Source: Bacteroides sp. UBA7333 (GTDB taxonomy: Bacteria > Bacteroidota > Bacteroidia > Bacteroidales > Bacteroidaceae). From it: a stretch of 28,845 bases of DNA. The notes under the pieces were generated by a model, which made no database searches, had not been told where the DNA came from, and worked only from the letters and a program-made list of their open reading frames with translations. The stretch spans positions 1 to 28,845 of the forward strand of contig DKPN01000070.1 of NCBI GenBank assembly GCA_002471195.1, read 5' to 3'. Made by a program: the position numbers and the translations under genes. This document shows, in pieces, positions 17,378-25,241 of the stretch (its first letter is position 1; the number at the start of each line of letters is the position of its first letter).

Positions 17378-17394
17378 ATACCATATTATTTATA

Positions 17395-18150
17395 TCACTC
17401 AAAAACTCGTCTTCTCAATTGAAAATCTTTCCCTAAATACTTTTCACGTACAATCTCATTTTCCGCTAATTCTTCAGCTGTACCCTGAAACAACACTTTG
17501 CCTTCAAATAATAAGTATGCGCGATCAGTAATACTCAACGTTTCATACACATTATGGTCAGTGATCAAGATACCTATATTTTTATGCTTCAGCTTAGCAA
17601 CAATATATTGAATATCCTGAACGGCTATTGGATCGACCCCTGCAAAAGGCTCATCCAACATGATGAATTTAGGATTGATTGCAAGACATCTCGCAATCTC
17701 TGCACGACGTCTTTCGCCTCCAGACAATTGATCACCTAAATTCTTCCTAACTTTATTAAGACGAAATTCAGCAATCAAGCTTTCTAATTTCTCTTTCTGA
17801 TATTCTTTGGTTGTATTAGTCATCTCAAGTACAGATCGGATATTATCCTCTACCGACATCTTCCTAAAAATAGATGCCTCCTGTGCCAAATAACCTATAC
17901 CATTCTGTGCTCGCTTATATACAGGATACTCCGTAATATCTTTGTCATTTAAAAAGATACGACCTTCATTTGGAGTAACTAGACCTGTAGTCATGTAGAA
18001 TGTCGTTGTTTTACCGGCACCATTAGGCCCTAACAACCCTACAATTTCCCCCTGTTTCACGTTTATTGAAACATGATTCACCACAGTTCTTGTTCTATAT
18101 TTCTTGACTAAGTCCTCAGTCCTTAGTACCATTTGTTCACCTTCTACCAT
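17395..18150 (-). CDS. lptB: LPS export ABC transporter ATPase LptB
   Basis: Cytoplasmic ATPase that powers LPS extraction by LptFG. It aligns by eye along its whole length with E. coli LptB: Walker A GPNGAGKT (41-48), Q-loop GYLAQEASIFR (86-96), signature LSGGERRR (142-149), Walker B FIMLDEPFAGVDP (162-174), H-loop ITDHN (196-200), and the C-terminal YLGKDFQLR (238-246). An in-frame ATG at 18132 with an AGGTG six bases upstream is a strong alternative start, giving 245 residues from MVLRTEDL. The partner permeases are not nearby. Divergent from mlaE. Confidence 0.95.
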   Translation of the reverse strand: MVEGEQMVLRTEDLVKKYRTRTVVNHVSINVKQGEIVGLLGPNGAGKTTTFYMTTGLVTPNEGRIFLNDKDITEYPVYKRAQNGIGYLAQEASIFRKMSVEDNIRSVLEMTNTTKEYQKEKLESLIAEFRLNKVRKNLGDQLSGGERRRAEIARCLAINPKFIMLDEPFAGVDPIAVQDIQYIVAKLKHKNIGILITDHNVYETLSITDRAYLLFEGKVLFQGTAEELAENEIVREKYLGKDFQLRRRVFE

Positions 18151-18166
18151 ATCTAGAGATTTAAGG

Positions 18167-18174
18167 CAAATGTA
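18167..18174 (-). promoter_or_regulatory. lptB promoter -7 box
   Basis: The minus strand reads TACATTTG, a perfect TAnnTTTG, 16 bases before the lptB start codon. No good -33 box is visible. Confidence 0.45.
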
Positions 18175-18293
18175 ATAAAAATGAAAGTTACAGGCCGTAT
18201 TATCAGCATAAAAACAGCTATTTCATATAGTTTTTTAAAGCTTTGGAAACTCATCTTTTTAGACCGAAGCATCTCTTTCTGGCAATTATTATG

Positions 18294-18301
18294 TAAGTTT
18301 G
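18294..18301 (+). promoter_or_regulatory. mlaE promoter -7 box
   Basis: TAAGTTTG is a perfect TAnnTTTG. The -33 position is poor (ATCT, 19 bp upstream). The start of transcription would be near 18308, just ahead of a long palindrome. Confidence 0.5.
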
Positions 18302-18311
18302 CGACTTCATT

Positions 18312-18333
18312 TATATTGTCTTGAGACAATATA
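18312..18333. promoter_or_regulatory. Perfect palindrome in the mlaEF leader
   Basis: TATATTGTCT (18312-18321) and AGACAATATA (18324-18333) are perfect inverted repeats separated by TG. It lies 10 bp after the -7 box and 17 bp before the mlaE ATG. It could be an operator for a dimeric repressor or a leader hairpin close to the ribosome site. A TTG at 18321 in the mlaE frame lies within it, which argues against that codon as the start. Confidence 0.55.
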
Positions 18334-18350
18334 TTAATAAAAAATGCTAC

Positions 18351-19091
18351 ATGGAAGCTTTACACAGACTTGGAGAATATACATTACTCATGAAAAAAGC
18401 TATTTCCATCCCAGACAGATGGAGTATGTTTTTTCGACAACTAATTAAAGAAATCTACAAATTAGGAGTAGACTCTTTATGGATTGTTGTTATTATCTCA
18501 TTATTCATTGGTACAGTTATCGCAATCCAAATATCATTAAACATAAGCTCTCCGCTTATTCCAAAATTCACCATTGGTTATTCAACTCGTGAAATTATCT
18601 TATTGGAGTTTTCATCATCAATCATGTGTTTGATTTTAGCCGGAAAAGTCGGATCAAACATCGCATCTGAGATTGGAACCATGCGGGTAACCGAACAAAT
18701 TGATGCAATGGAAATTATGGGGGTTAATTCTGCAAACTTCTTACTAATGCCTAAGATTGCCGGCTTAATGATATTTATTCCGGTACTTGTTGTCTTCAGT
18801 ATGTTTTGCGGTATTATTGGCGGATACCTCGCCAGCTATATGACCACAGCCCTACCGACAAGTGATTATGAATACGGGCTTCAATATTTTTTCAATGAAT
18901 TCTACGTTTGGTATTCAATTGTAAAATCTATAATTTTTGCATTTATCATCTCATCAATTGCATCATACTTTGGCTATTACGTTAAAGGTGGAGCCTTAGA
19001 AGTAGGTAAAGCAAGTACAAACGCAGTCGTTATGAGCAGTATTCTTATTCTACTTGCCGATGTTCTTTTAACACAACTAATGCTTGCGTAA
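18351..19091 (+). CDS. mlaE: MlaE-family ABC transporter permease
   Basis: Inner-membrane permease of an MCE-type phospholipid transporter (YrbE/MlaE, DUF140). 246 residues from the ATG; five or six hydrophobic segments. Family landmarks are present: FIGTVIAIQ after the first membrane helix, the REIILLEFSSSIMCLILAGK segment, and the EIGTMRVTEQIDAMEIMGV coupling motif that contacts MlaF. The ATG at 18351 is preferred over a TTG at 18321 because the latter falls in the palindrome. It ends two bases before mlaF. No MlaD (MCE) gene follows. Confidence 0.92.
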   Translation: MEALHRLGEYTLLMKKAISIPDRWSMFFRQLIKEIYKLGVDSLWIVVIISLFIGTVIAIQISLNISSPLIPKFTIGYSTREIILLEFSSSIMCLILAGKVGSNIASEIGTMRVTEQIDAMEIMGVNSANFLLMPKIAGLMIFIPVLVVFSMFCGIIGGYLASYMTTALPTSDYEYGLQYFFNEFYVWYSIVKSIIFAFIISSIASYFGYYVKGGALEVGKASTNAVVMSSILILLADVLLTQLMLA

Positions 19092-19093
19092 TC

Positions 19094-19867
19094 ATGATTG
19101 AAGTTCAACACATAATTAAATCATTTGAAGGGCGCATTGTCTTAAATGATATCAGTACAGTCTTTGAAAAAGGCAAAACAAATTTGATTATCGGACGCAG
19201 TGGTTCTGGTAAAACAGTCTTTATGAAGAACATCATTGGACTCATGAAACCAGACTCTGGCAAAATCTTATATGATGGAAGAAACCTTCCTCAAATGGGA
19301 AAGCAAGAGCTTAATGCTCTCCGAAAAGAAATGGGAATGTTATTCCAAGGCTCAGCCTTATTTGACTCAATGACTGTCCTTGAAAACGTAATGTTTCCAC
19401 TCGATATGTTTTCAAAAGACACCAATAAAGAAAAGCTGAAGCGAGCTCAATTTTGTTTGGAGCGTGTAAACTTAAAAGATGCAGGACATCTTTATCCGTC
19501 AGAGATTAGTGGTGGGATGATGAAACGTGCTGCTATCGCCAGAGCGATCTCTCTTAATCCCAAATACTTGTTTTGCGATGAACCAAACTCTGGTCTCGAC
19601 CCTAAGACTTCGCTAATCATTGATGACCTGATCCATGATATCACACAAGAGTACAACATGACAACTGTTATCAATACGCACGACATGAACTCTGTAATGA
19701 ATATTGGAGATAACATTATCTTTATCAAAGAAGGAATGATGGAGTGGCAAGGAAACAGTAAACAAGTAATGACGTCTACAAATAAAGCATTGAACGACTT
19801 TGTTTTTGCTTCTGATTTATTTAGAAAAGTAAAAGAAGTAGAGAATGCTTCTGAAGAAATAATATAA
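19094..19867 (+). CDS. mlaF: MlaF-family ABC transporter ATPase
   Basis: ATPase partner of the MlaE-type permease for lipid transport across the envelope. Walker A is GRSGSGKT (34-41), the Q-loop MLFQGSALFDSMTVLENV (82-99) has the FQ.GALFDS form typical of MlaF, the signature reads ISGGM (138-142) as in MlaF rather than LSGGQ, Walker B is YLFCDEPNSGLDP (158-170) and the H-loop is THDM (195-198). Length 257 is normal. Translation is probably coupled to mlaE. Confidence 0.93.
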   Translation: MIEVQHIIKSFEGRIVLNDISTVFEKGKTNLIIGRSGSGKTVFMKNIIGLMKPDSGKILYDGRNLPQMGKQELNALRKEMGMLFQGSALFDSMTVLENVMFPLDMFSKDTNKEKLKRAQFCLERVNLKDAGHLYPSEISGGMMKRAAIARAISLNPKYLFCDEPNSGLDPKTSLIIDDLIHDITQEYNMTTVINTHDMNSVMNIGDNIIFIKEGMMEWQGNSKQVMTSTNKALNDFVFASDLFRKVKEVENASEEII

Positions 19868-19880
19868 CTCAACAAAAACA

Positions 19881-19916
19881 AATCGAGGCTAATTGTTAAT
19901 TCAATTAGCCTCGATT
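19881..19916. terminator. Bidirectional terminator between mlaF and the YeiH-type gene
   Basis: A perfect 15-bp stem, AATCGAGGCTAATTG (19881-19895) with CAATTAGCCTCGATT (19902-19916), and a six-base loop. CATTTTTATAAT follows on the plus strand and TTGTTTTTGTT on the minus strand, so it can serve both convergent units. Confidence 0.85.
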
Positions 19917-19921
19917 CATTT

Positions 19922-20974
19922 TTATAATATTGGCGTCAGATATTTCGAGAGTAAATACCCTCCGACAATTAACCATATAAATAAGACGAATGCCAACAGA
20001 AATGGCTTTGGTCCTGCCTTCTTAAACTTATCAAAACTTGTTTCTACCCCCAATGCAGTCATAGCCATCGTGAGCATAAATGTATCAATATAGTTGAAAC
20101 TATCCACAACAAGTGAAGGCAATAGATCTAATGAATTAAACCCAATTACAGCTAAAAAGCCAAAGGCAAACCACGGAATCGTAACTTTCGGACGTGCCTT
20201 TTTACCTTTATCTTCATAGGCTGTTCCTTCTGATATATCCTGATTATTTGTGATCAACAAGCCCAATATCAGCAAGAATGGAGCCAACATCATCACACGA
20301 ATCATTTTCACAATAATAGAAACTGATGCAATTTCTTGAGTCATCGAGTTCCCTGCTCCTACCGCGTGAGCTACTTCATGCATCGTCGAACCTGTATATA
20401 TCCCCATCTCTGTAGGAGACAAATCTATTATTCCAGCTTTATAAAGAACCGGATACAGAAACATTGCGATCGTTCCGAAAATTACAACGGTTGAAACAGC
20501 GACTGCTGTTTTATGAGGTTTACTTTGAAGTACAGGCTCTGTTCCTAGTACTGCAGCTGCTCCACAAATAGCACTCCCGGCAGACGTCAGAATAGTCATA
20601 TCACGATCCATCTTCAGAAGTTTTCCTACAAACATTCCAATTGCTAAAGTCCCTATAACTATAATTAAATCAATTATTATTGCTGCAAATCCCACGTCTA
20701 ATACACTTTGGAAAGTCAATCGGAATCCATATAAAATAATTGCCCAACGCAGAATTGATTTCGTACAAAACTGAATTCCAGGTATCCATGTCGGTGGCAA
20801 ATGACTACGCAAGCTATTGGCATAAATCATACCGATTAAAATCCCAACTATAAGGGGACTTAAAGACAACTGCTTAATAAATTCCACTTCCGACAAATAG
20901 AATGCAGCAAATGAGAACAGAATAATAAGAAGTATTCCGTGAATTGTGTGATGTCTGTTTTTCTTTGTAAACAT
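19922..20974 (-). CDS. YeiH/UPF0324 family putative sulfate exporter
   Basis: A 350-residue inner-membrane protein with about ten hydrophobic segments. It carries the family pattern: SPLIVGILIGMIYANS near the N-terminus, AIILYGFRLTFQ, LTSAGSAICGAAAVLGTEPV (about 130-150), the TGSTMHEVAHAVGAG motif (about 190-206) and ALGVETSFDKFKKAGPKPF near the end. Family members are annotated as putative sulfate exporters, but transport has been shown for few, so the substrate is open. It stands as a single unit after the DUF3109 terminator. Confidence 0.88.
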   Translation of the reverse strand: MFTKKNRHHTIHGILLIILFSFAAFYLSEVEFIKQLSLSPLIVGILIGMIYANSLRSHLPPTWIPGIQFCTKSILRWAIILYGFRLTFQSVLDVGFAAIIIDLIIVIGTLAIGMFVGKLLKMDRDMTILTSAGSAICGAAAVLGTEPVLQSKPHKTAVAVSTVVIFGTIAMFLYPVLYKAGIIDLSPTEMGIYTGSTMHEVAHAVGAGNSMTQEIASVSIIVKMIRVMMLAPFLLILGLLITNNQDISEGTAYEDKGKKARPKVTIPWFAFGFLAVIGFNSLDLLPSLVVDSFNYIDTFMLTMAMTALGVETSFDKFKKAGPKPFLLAFVLFIWLIVGGYLLSKYLTPIL

Positions 20975-21067
20975 AGCTTTCCAATCTTATATACTTCTAT
21001 AAACAAGCATTATAGCAATATAGATGAAAAGAATAACACTAATAAACGAATATTATCAACTAAAAAA

Positions 21068-21096
21068 GGTTGCATCCATTCGTAATAGATACAACC
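21068..21096 (-). terminator. Terminator of the DUF3109 gene
   Basis: The arms GGTTGCATC (21068-21076) and GATACAACC (21088-21096) pair with one C-A mismatch. Read leftward the stem is followed by six T. Confidence 0.7.
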
Positions 21097-21121
21097 TCGA
21101 CAACACATGAAGACTATATTG

Positions 21122-21697
21122 TTACTTCATATTCTTTAATTCGTCAGCACAAATCTCTAATTGCTCATACCATTCACTGCCAAACTTACGAATAAGCGGT
21201 TCTTTTAAAAATTTGTAAACGGGCAATCCTTCTTTTTGTCCCAGAATTTCGGCTGCTTTACAAACCGACCATCTATGATAATTAACCGCAGTAAACTCTC
21301 TATATTTTTCAAGTCGAATTGGATAAAGATGACAAGAAATAGGCTTATAAAAGTCAACCTTACCTTCACGATAAGCCTTTTCAATTGCACACTTACACAT
21401 ACCAGAAGCATCATAGCATGTAAATACACAATCTTTTCCATTTACGATAGATGTCACCATGTCTCCATCCATATCTTCATAAGCTACTCCTTGCGCATTG
21501 ATTACCGCTTTCGCCTCTTCCGAAAGATCATCCCATACAATAGGCAAGACAGCCTCTAGTTTAGCAACCTCATCATCTTCCAGAGGAGCACCAGATTCAC
21601 CTTCTACACAACATTCACCTTTGCATTTATCCAAATCACAAATAAACTTTGCGTCAAACACATCCAGACTTATAATTGTATCATCTATTTGAACCAT
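21122..21697 (-). CDS. DUF3109 family cysteine-rich protein (YkgJ-like)
   Basis: A 191-residue cytoplasmic protein rich in conserved Cys. The N-terminal cluster CDLDKCKGECC fits the CxxxCxxCC-type pattern of putative iron/zinc-chelating proteins. More Cys lie in the CVFTCYDASGMCKC cluster, in PISCHLYPIR and in WSVC, enough to hold a metal cluster; which metal is unknown. I chose the ATG at 21697 (MVQIDDTIISLDVFDAKF) because family members start there. A GTG at 21724 would add nine residues. No function is established. Flanked by hairpins on both sides, so a single-gene unit. Confidence 0.85.
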   Translation of the reverse strand: MVQIDDTIISLDVFDAKFICDLDKCKGECCVEGESGAPLEDDEVAKLEAVLPIVWDDLSEEAKAVINAQGVAYEDMDGDMVTSIVNGKDCVFTCYDASGMCKCAIEKAYREGKVDFYKPISCHLYPIRLEKYREFTAVNYHRWSVCKAAEILGQKEGLPVYKFLKEPLIRKFGSEWYEQLEICADELKNMK

Positions 21698-21769
21698 ATA
21701 TTGTTTGTTTAAATTTATATTCACGTTGCCTTAAATAATTACTCTAAATAGACTTGATATATAAAGAAA

Positions 21770-21802
21770 TAGGTGTCGAACATCTACTCTGTCCGACACC
21801 TA
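21770..21802 (-). terminator. gpmI terminator
   Basis: The arms TAGGTGTCG (21770-21778) and CGACACCTA (21794-21802) pair perfectly around a 15-base loop. Leftward the tail is TTTCTTTATAT. Confidence 0.8.
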
Positions 21803-21822
21803 TACTATATCTAAAAAGGAAT

Positions 21823-23346
21823 TTATTTGATCAATGAATGACCTGTCATTTCCTCTGGTTGTTCAATACCTAAAATAGTACAAATTGAAGGAGCTACGTC
21901 CGCCAACACACCTGCTTCTACTTTAGCATCTTTGTTTTCTGTAACATAAACAAATGGAACCGGATTCAAAGAGTGAGCTGTATTAACAGACCCATCTTGA
22001 TTCATTGCATTATCAGCATTTCCGTGGTCAGCAATAATGATTGTCTCGTAACCATTTGCTTTAGCAGCTTCTACAGTATCTTTCAAACAATCATCTACAG
22101 TTTTCACTGCTTTTTCGATCGCTTCATAAATACCTGTATGACCTACCATGTCACCATTTGCATAGTTTACAACGATAAAGTCAAACTTCTGCTTTTCGAT
22201 TTCAGCAACAAGAGCATCCTTTACTTCGTATGCACTCATTTCTGGTTGAAGATCGTAAGTTGCAACCCTTGGAGATGCAATCAAAATACGTTCTTCTCCT
22301 GGGAATTCAGACTCACGTCCTCCGTTAAAGAAGAATGTTACGTGAGCATACTTTTCTGTTTCAGCAATATGCAACTGCTTCATCCCTTTGCTCGAAAGCA
22401 ATTCGCCTAATGTGTTTGACACATTGTCTTTATCAAAGAGAATATGCACATCCTTATAGTTTGGATCATAAGGAGTCATTGTGTAGAACTGAATTCCAGG
22501 AATTGTATGCATTCCTTCTTCCGGCATATCTTGTTGAGACAATACAACCGTTAGTTCTTTTGCACGGTCATTACGGTAGTTGAAGAAAATAACAACGTCA
22601 CCTTCTTGAATTGTTGCAACAGGAGCTCCGTTTTCAACATGTACAACAGGATTGATAAACTCATCAGTGATCCCTTCTGCATAAGAATCTTCAATGGCTT
22701 TTACCATATCTTCAGCAGGAGTACCTTTACCATTTACCAATAAGTCATATGCTTCTTTTACACGTTCCCAACGTTTATCACGGTCCATTGCATAATAACG
22801 ACCAATCATTGATGCAATCTTACCACCTGATGTTTTCAAGTGATTTTCCAATTGCTCGATAAATCCTTTACCACTTTTCGGATCGGTATCACGACCATCC
22901 ATAAAGCAGTGAACAAATGATTTATCAATACCATATTCTTTTGAAATATCGCAAAGCTTGAATAAATGCTCTAAAGAACTGTGTACACCACCGTCAGAAA
23001 CAAGTCCCATAAAGTGGATTTGTTTTCCGTTTTCTTTAGCATAGCTATATGCTTTTTTGATTTCCGGATTATCTTGAATTGTATTTTGACGACAAGCAAT
23101 ATTAATCTTTACCAAGTCTTGATAAAGAACGCGACCTGCACCAATATTTAAGTGACCAACTTCCGAGTTACCCATCTGACCATCAGGCAAACCAACATTT
23201 TCACCAGAAGCTTGAAGCTCTGTTGTTGGATAAGTATTTACAAGATAGTCCCAATATGGTGTAGATGTTTTTGAGATTACATCAGCGTTTGATTTATCAC
23301 CGATACCCCAACCGTCGCAGATTATTAAAAGCGCTTTTTTGCTCAT
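21823..23346 (-). CDS. gpmI: 2,3-bisphosphoglycerate-independent phosphoglycerate mutase
   Basis: Interconverts 3- and 2-phosphoglycerate in glycolysis and gluconeogenesis through a phosphoserine, using two Mn2+. It belongs to the alkaline phosphatase superfamily: metal Asp11 in ICDGWG, catalytic Ser61 in MGNSEVGH, HCFMDGRDTDP, GRYYAMDRDKRW, FNYRNDRAKE, VNYANGDMVGHTG, and the second metal site IADHGNADNA with TAHSLNPVPF near the C-terminus. Length 507 is exactly usual. Single-gene unit. Confidence 0.98.
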   Translation of the reverse strand: MSKKALLIICDGWGIGDKSNADVISKTSTPYWDYLVNTYPTTELQASGENVGLPDGQMGNSEVGHLNIGAGRVLYQDLVKINIACRQNTIQDNPEIKKAYSYAKENGKQIHFMGLVSDGGVHSSLEHLFKLCDISKEYGIDKSFVHCFMDGRDTDPKSGKGFIEQLENHLKTSGGKIASMIGRYYAMDRDKRWERVKEAYDLLVNGKGTPAEDMVKAIEDSYAEGITDEFINPVVHVENGAPVATIQEGDVVIFFNYRNDRAKELTVVLSQQDMPEEGMHTIPGIQFYTMTPYDPNYKDVHILFDKDNVSNTLGELLSSKGMKQLHIAETEKYAHVTFFFNGGRESEFPGEERILIASPRVATYDLQPEMSAYEVKDALVAEIEKQKFDFIVVNYANGDMVGHTGIYEAIEKAVKTVDDCLKDTVEAAKANGYETIIIADHGNADNAMNQDGSVNTAHSLNPVPFVYVTENKDAKVEAGVLADVAPSICTILGIEQPEEMTGHSLIK

Positions 23347-23390
23347 GACTAATCTATTAAGAGTTTAATTATACTGATTTTAAAGCAAGA

Positions 23391-23398
23391 CAAAGATA
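23391..23398 (-). promoter_or_regulatory. gpmI promoter -7 box
   Basis: The minus strand reads TATCTTTG, a perfect TAnnTTTG, about 45 bases before the gpmI start. No clear -33 element at 19-21 bp. Confidence 0.45.
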
Positions 23399-23414
23399 AT
23401 CAATTCCAAAGAAT

Positions 23415-23422
23415 TATTTTTG
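23415..23422 (+). promoter_or_regulatory. Possible -7 box for the YgjP-type gene
   Basis: TATTTTTG matches TAnnTTTG and lies 34 bases before the start codon. There is no good -33 element. It sits back to back with the gpmI -7 box, so the two divergent promoters would overlap. Confidence 0.35.
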
Positions 23423-23456
23423 TTATCACTCCATCTCTTTTGCATTAATTACGAAT

Positions 23457-24206
23457 ATGACACACAATACATTAATTGCAAAAGTTGTAATTTTGAACAT
23501 GAATAAGAATCTGCATATCCATCCCGAACTTGGAACCATTGAGCTATCCCATAGCAAAAGAGCCAAAAACTACATCATCAAATTAGGAGAAAATGGCCTG
23601 ATTGCAACCATCCCACATAAAGGATCGATTGAAGAATTAAATATCATTCTTCAAAAGAATAAAGCGAAGTTTGCCCTGTGGATGAAACATAAAGAAGCAA
23701 CCTCATTCATAATTGACAATCATACAACGCTAAAAGCACTTACCTTTTCACTACAGGTATCTCCCTCAGATAATAAACGGTATACAGCCTATTTAAAAGA
23801 AGGCATTTTACATCTACACTACCCAAAGCAAATTGACCTTTATGCTGCTTCAACTCAAGAAACATTACGAAACATGATCGTTGGAGCTCTCAAACATGAA
23901 GCTAAGCTTTTCTTACCCTCACGCTTAAAAGCTCTTGCCGATAAGTTTGGCTTTGAATACAATGATATTCGCATCAAAGATGTAAAAACCAGATGGGGAA
24001 GTTGTAGTTCTCATAAAAACATCAATCTATCTTTTAGGCTCATGCTATTGCCTATACATTTGATTGACTACGTTCTGTTACATGAGCTTTGTCACACCAT
24101 CGAACTAAATCATAGTGATCGTTTTTGGAGGTTAATGGACAAAACAACAAACGGAACTGCTAAGCTGCTAAGAGCAGAGCTTAAACAATTCCGTATTGTG
24201 CTATAA
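23457..24206 (+). CDS. YgjP/SprT-like zinc metallopeptidase (DUF45)
   Basis: A 249-residue cytoplasmic protein of the YgjP family. The C-terminal half has the KTRWGSCSSHKNINLSFRL element (about 177-195) and the zinc site HELCH (209-213) with a third His at 219 in NHSDRFW, as in SprT-type minigluzincins. The N-terminal half is the beta-rich domain of the family (KRAKNYIIKLGENGLIATIP). A second ATG at 23499 gives a shorter form starting MNKNLHIHPELG that would also be acceptable. Substrate unknown. The stop lies nine bases from the stop of the convergent isomerase gene with no terminator between; the only hairpin is inside this gene's 3' end (24161-24183). Confidence 0.85.
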   Translation: MTHNTLIAKVVILNMNKNLHIHPELGTIELSHSKRAKNYIIKLGENGLIATIPHKGSIEELNIILQKNKAKFALWMKHKEATSFIIDNHTTLKALTFSLQVSPSDNKRYTAYLKEGILHLHYPKQIDLYAASTQETLRNMIVGALKHEAKLFLPSRLKALADKFGFEYNDIRIKDVKTRWGSCSSHKNINLSFRLMLLPIHLIDYVLLHELCHTIELNHSDRFWRLMDKTTNGTAKLLRAELKQFRIVL

Positions 24207-24215
24207 CATTAAATA

Positions 24216-25208
24216 TCATTTCCTTTCAAAAGCCGCATCAAAAGCTTGCGTTGACGGGGCAAAGTCGAGCATTCGAACAAACTCGCAAGATTCTTTTGCT
24301 CCATACTCTCGATCCATTCCGCTGTCTTCCCACTCTACCGATAATGGTCCTTGATATCCTATATCATTAAGAGCACGGATTATTTCTTCAAAATTGATAT
24401 TGCCGCGTCCCAAACTTCTAAAATTCCAGAATCGGCGGTAATCACCAAAAGGAAGAAATCCACCAAAAACACCACCTTCAGTTGGCGTATCACTCCAATA
24501 AACATCTTTCATATGCACATGAAAGATCCGATTATGGAATCGTCGAATAAACTTTATATAATCGACACCTTGATATCCAAGATGACTTGGATCAAAGTTA
24601 AACCCAAAGACCGGATCATAATCGATTGCTGATAATGCTCTTTCTGCTGTTACAATATCAAAAGCGATCTCTGTTGGATGAACCTCTAAAGCAAATCGAA
24701 CTCCAAGTTTCCTAAACTCGTCAAGTATCGGTATAAATCGCTTTGAGAAATCATGAAATCCTTCATCAACCATCTCTGTTGTAACAGGCGGAAACGAGTA
24801 AAGTAAAGGCCAAATAGAACTTCCTGTAAAACCAAGAACCGTATCAACCCCTAACAATGAAGCCGCTTTTGCAGCTTTTATTAGATAATCAGAGGCTCTT
24901 TCTTTTACACCTTCCTCGTCACCATCACCCCAAACCTCTTGAGGTAAAATTGCTTTATGTCTTTCATCTATTCGATCACAAATAGCCTGACTTACTAAAT
25001 GGGCCGATATCGCATAAACTTTTAGATCATACCGTTCTAAAAGCTCGAGAATACGTTGATAATATCCAACATCTGTTTGCGTAACATCTAGATGGGCCGG
25101 CAACCCTAGCTCCAATCCATCGTATCCAAACTCCTTTGCTTTTACGCAAACTTCCTCCAAGGATAAATCACCCCATTGTAATGTACAAAGTGTTACTGGT
25201 CTGCTCAT
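24216..25208 (-). CDS. Sugar phosphate isomerase/epimerase (xylose isomerase-like TIM barrel)
   Basis: A 330-residue TIM-barrel enzyme of the AP_endonuc_2 fold. The divalent-metal set is visible as Glu in ALEVHP, Asp/His in NFDPSHLG, His in HVHMKDV and Glu in LSVEWEDSG. Relatives act as ketose epimerases, inosose dehydratases or 3-keto-sugar enzymes; the sequence does not tell which. I chose the ATG at 25208 (MSRPVTLCTLQWGD) over a TTG at 25220. It follows the oxidoreductase gene by 33 bp, so the pair probably handles one sugar-derived substrate. No signal peptide; cytoplasmic. Confidence 0.85.
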   Translation of the reverse strand: MSRPVTLCTLQWGDLSLEEVCVKAKEFGYDGLELGLPAHLDVTQTDVGYYQRILELLERYDLKVYAISAHLVSQAICDRIDERHKAILPQEVWGDGDEEGVKERASDYLIKAAKAASLLGVDTVLGFTGSSIWPLLYSFPPVTTEMVDEGFHDFSKRFIPILDEFRKLGVRFALEVHPTEIAFDIVTAERALSAIDYDPVFGFNFDPSHLGYQGVDYIKFIRRFHNRIFHVHMKDVYWSDTPTEGGVFGGFLPFGDYRRFWNFRSLGRGNINFEEIIRALNDIGYQGPLSVEWEDSGMDREYGAKESCEFVRMLDFAPSTQAFDAAFERK

Positions 25209-25241
25209 AATTTGATTCAAGGTATATTTTAATTAATCATT

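Noticed and set aside
18321..18350. TTG start extending mlaE by ten residues
   Set aside because: The codon lies in the perfect palindrome just after the predicted transcription start, and MlaE proteins do not need the extra residues. The ATG at 18351 is better.
21973..22410. 145-codon plus-strand reading frame opposite gpmI
   Set aside because: Fully inside gpmI on the other strand, rich in Cys, Phe and Ile as expected of an antisense shadow, with no domain.
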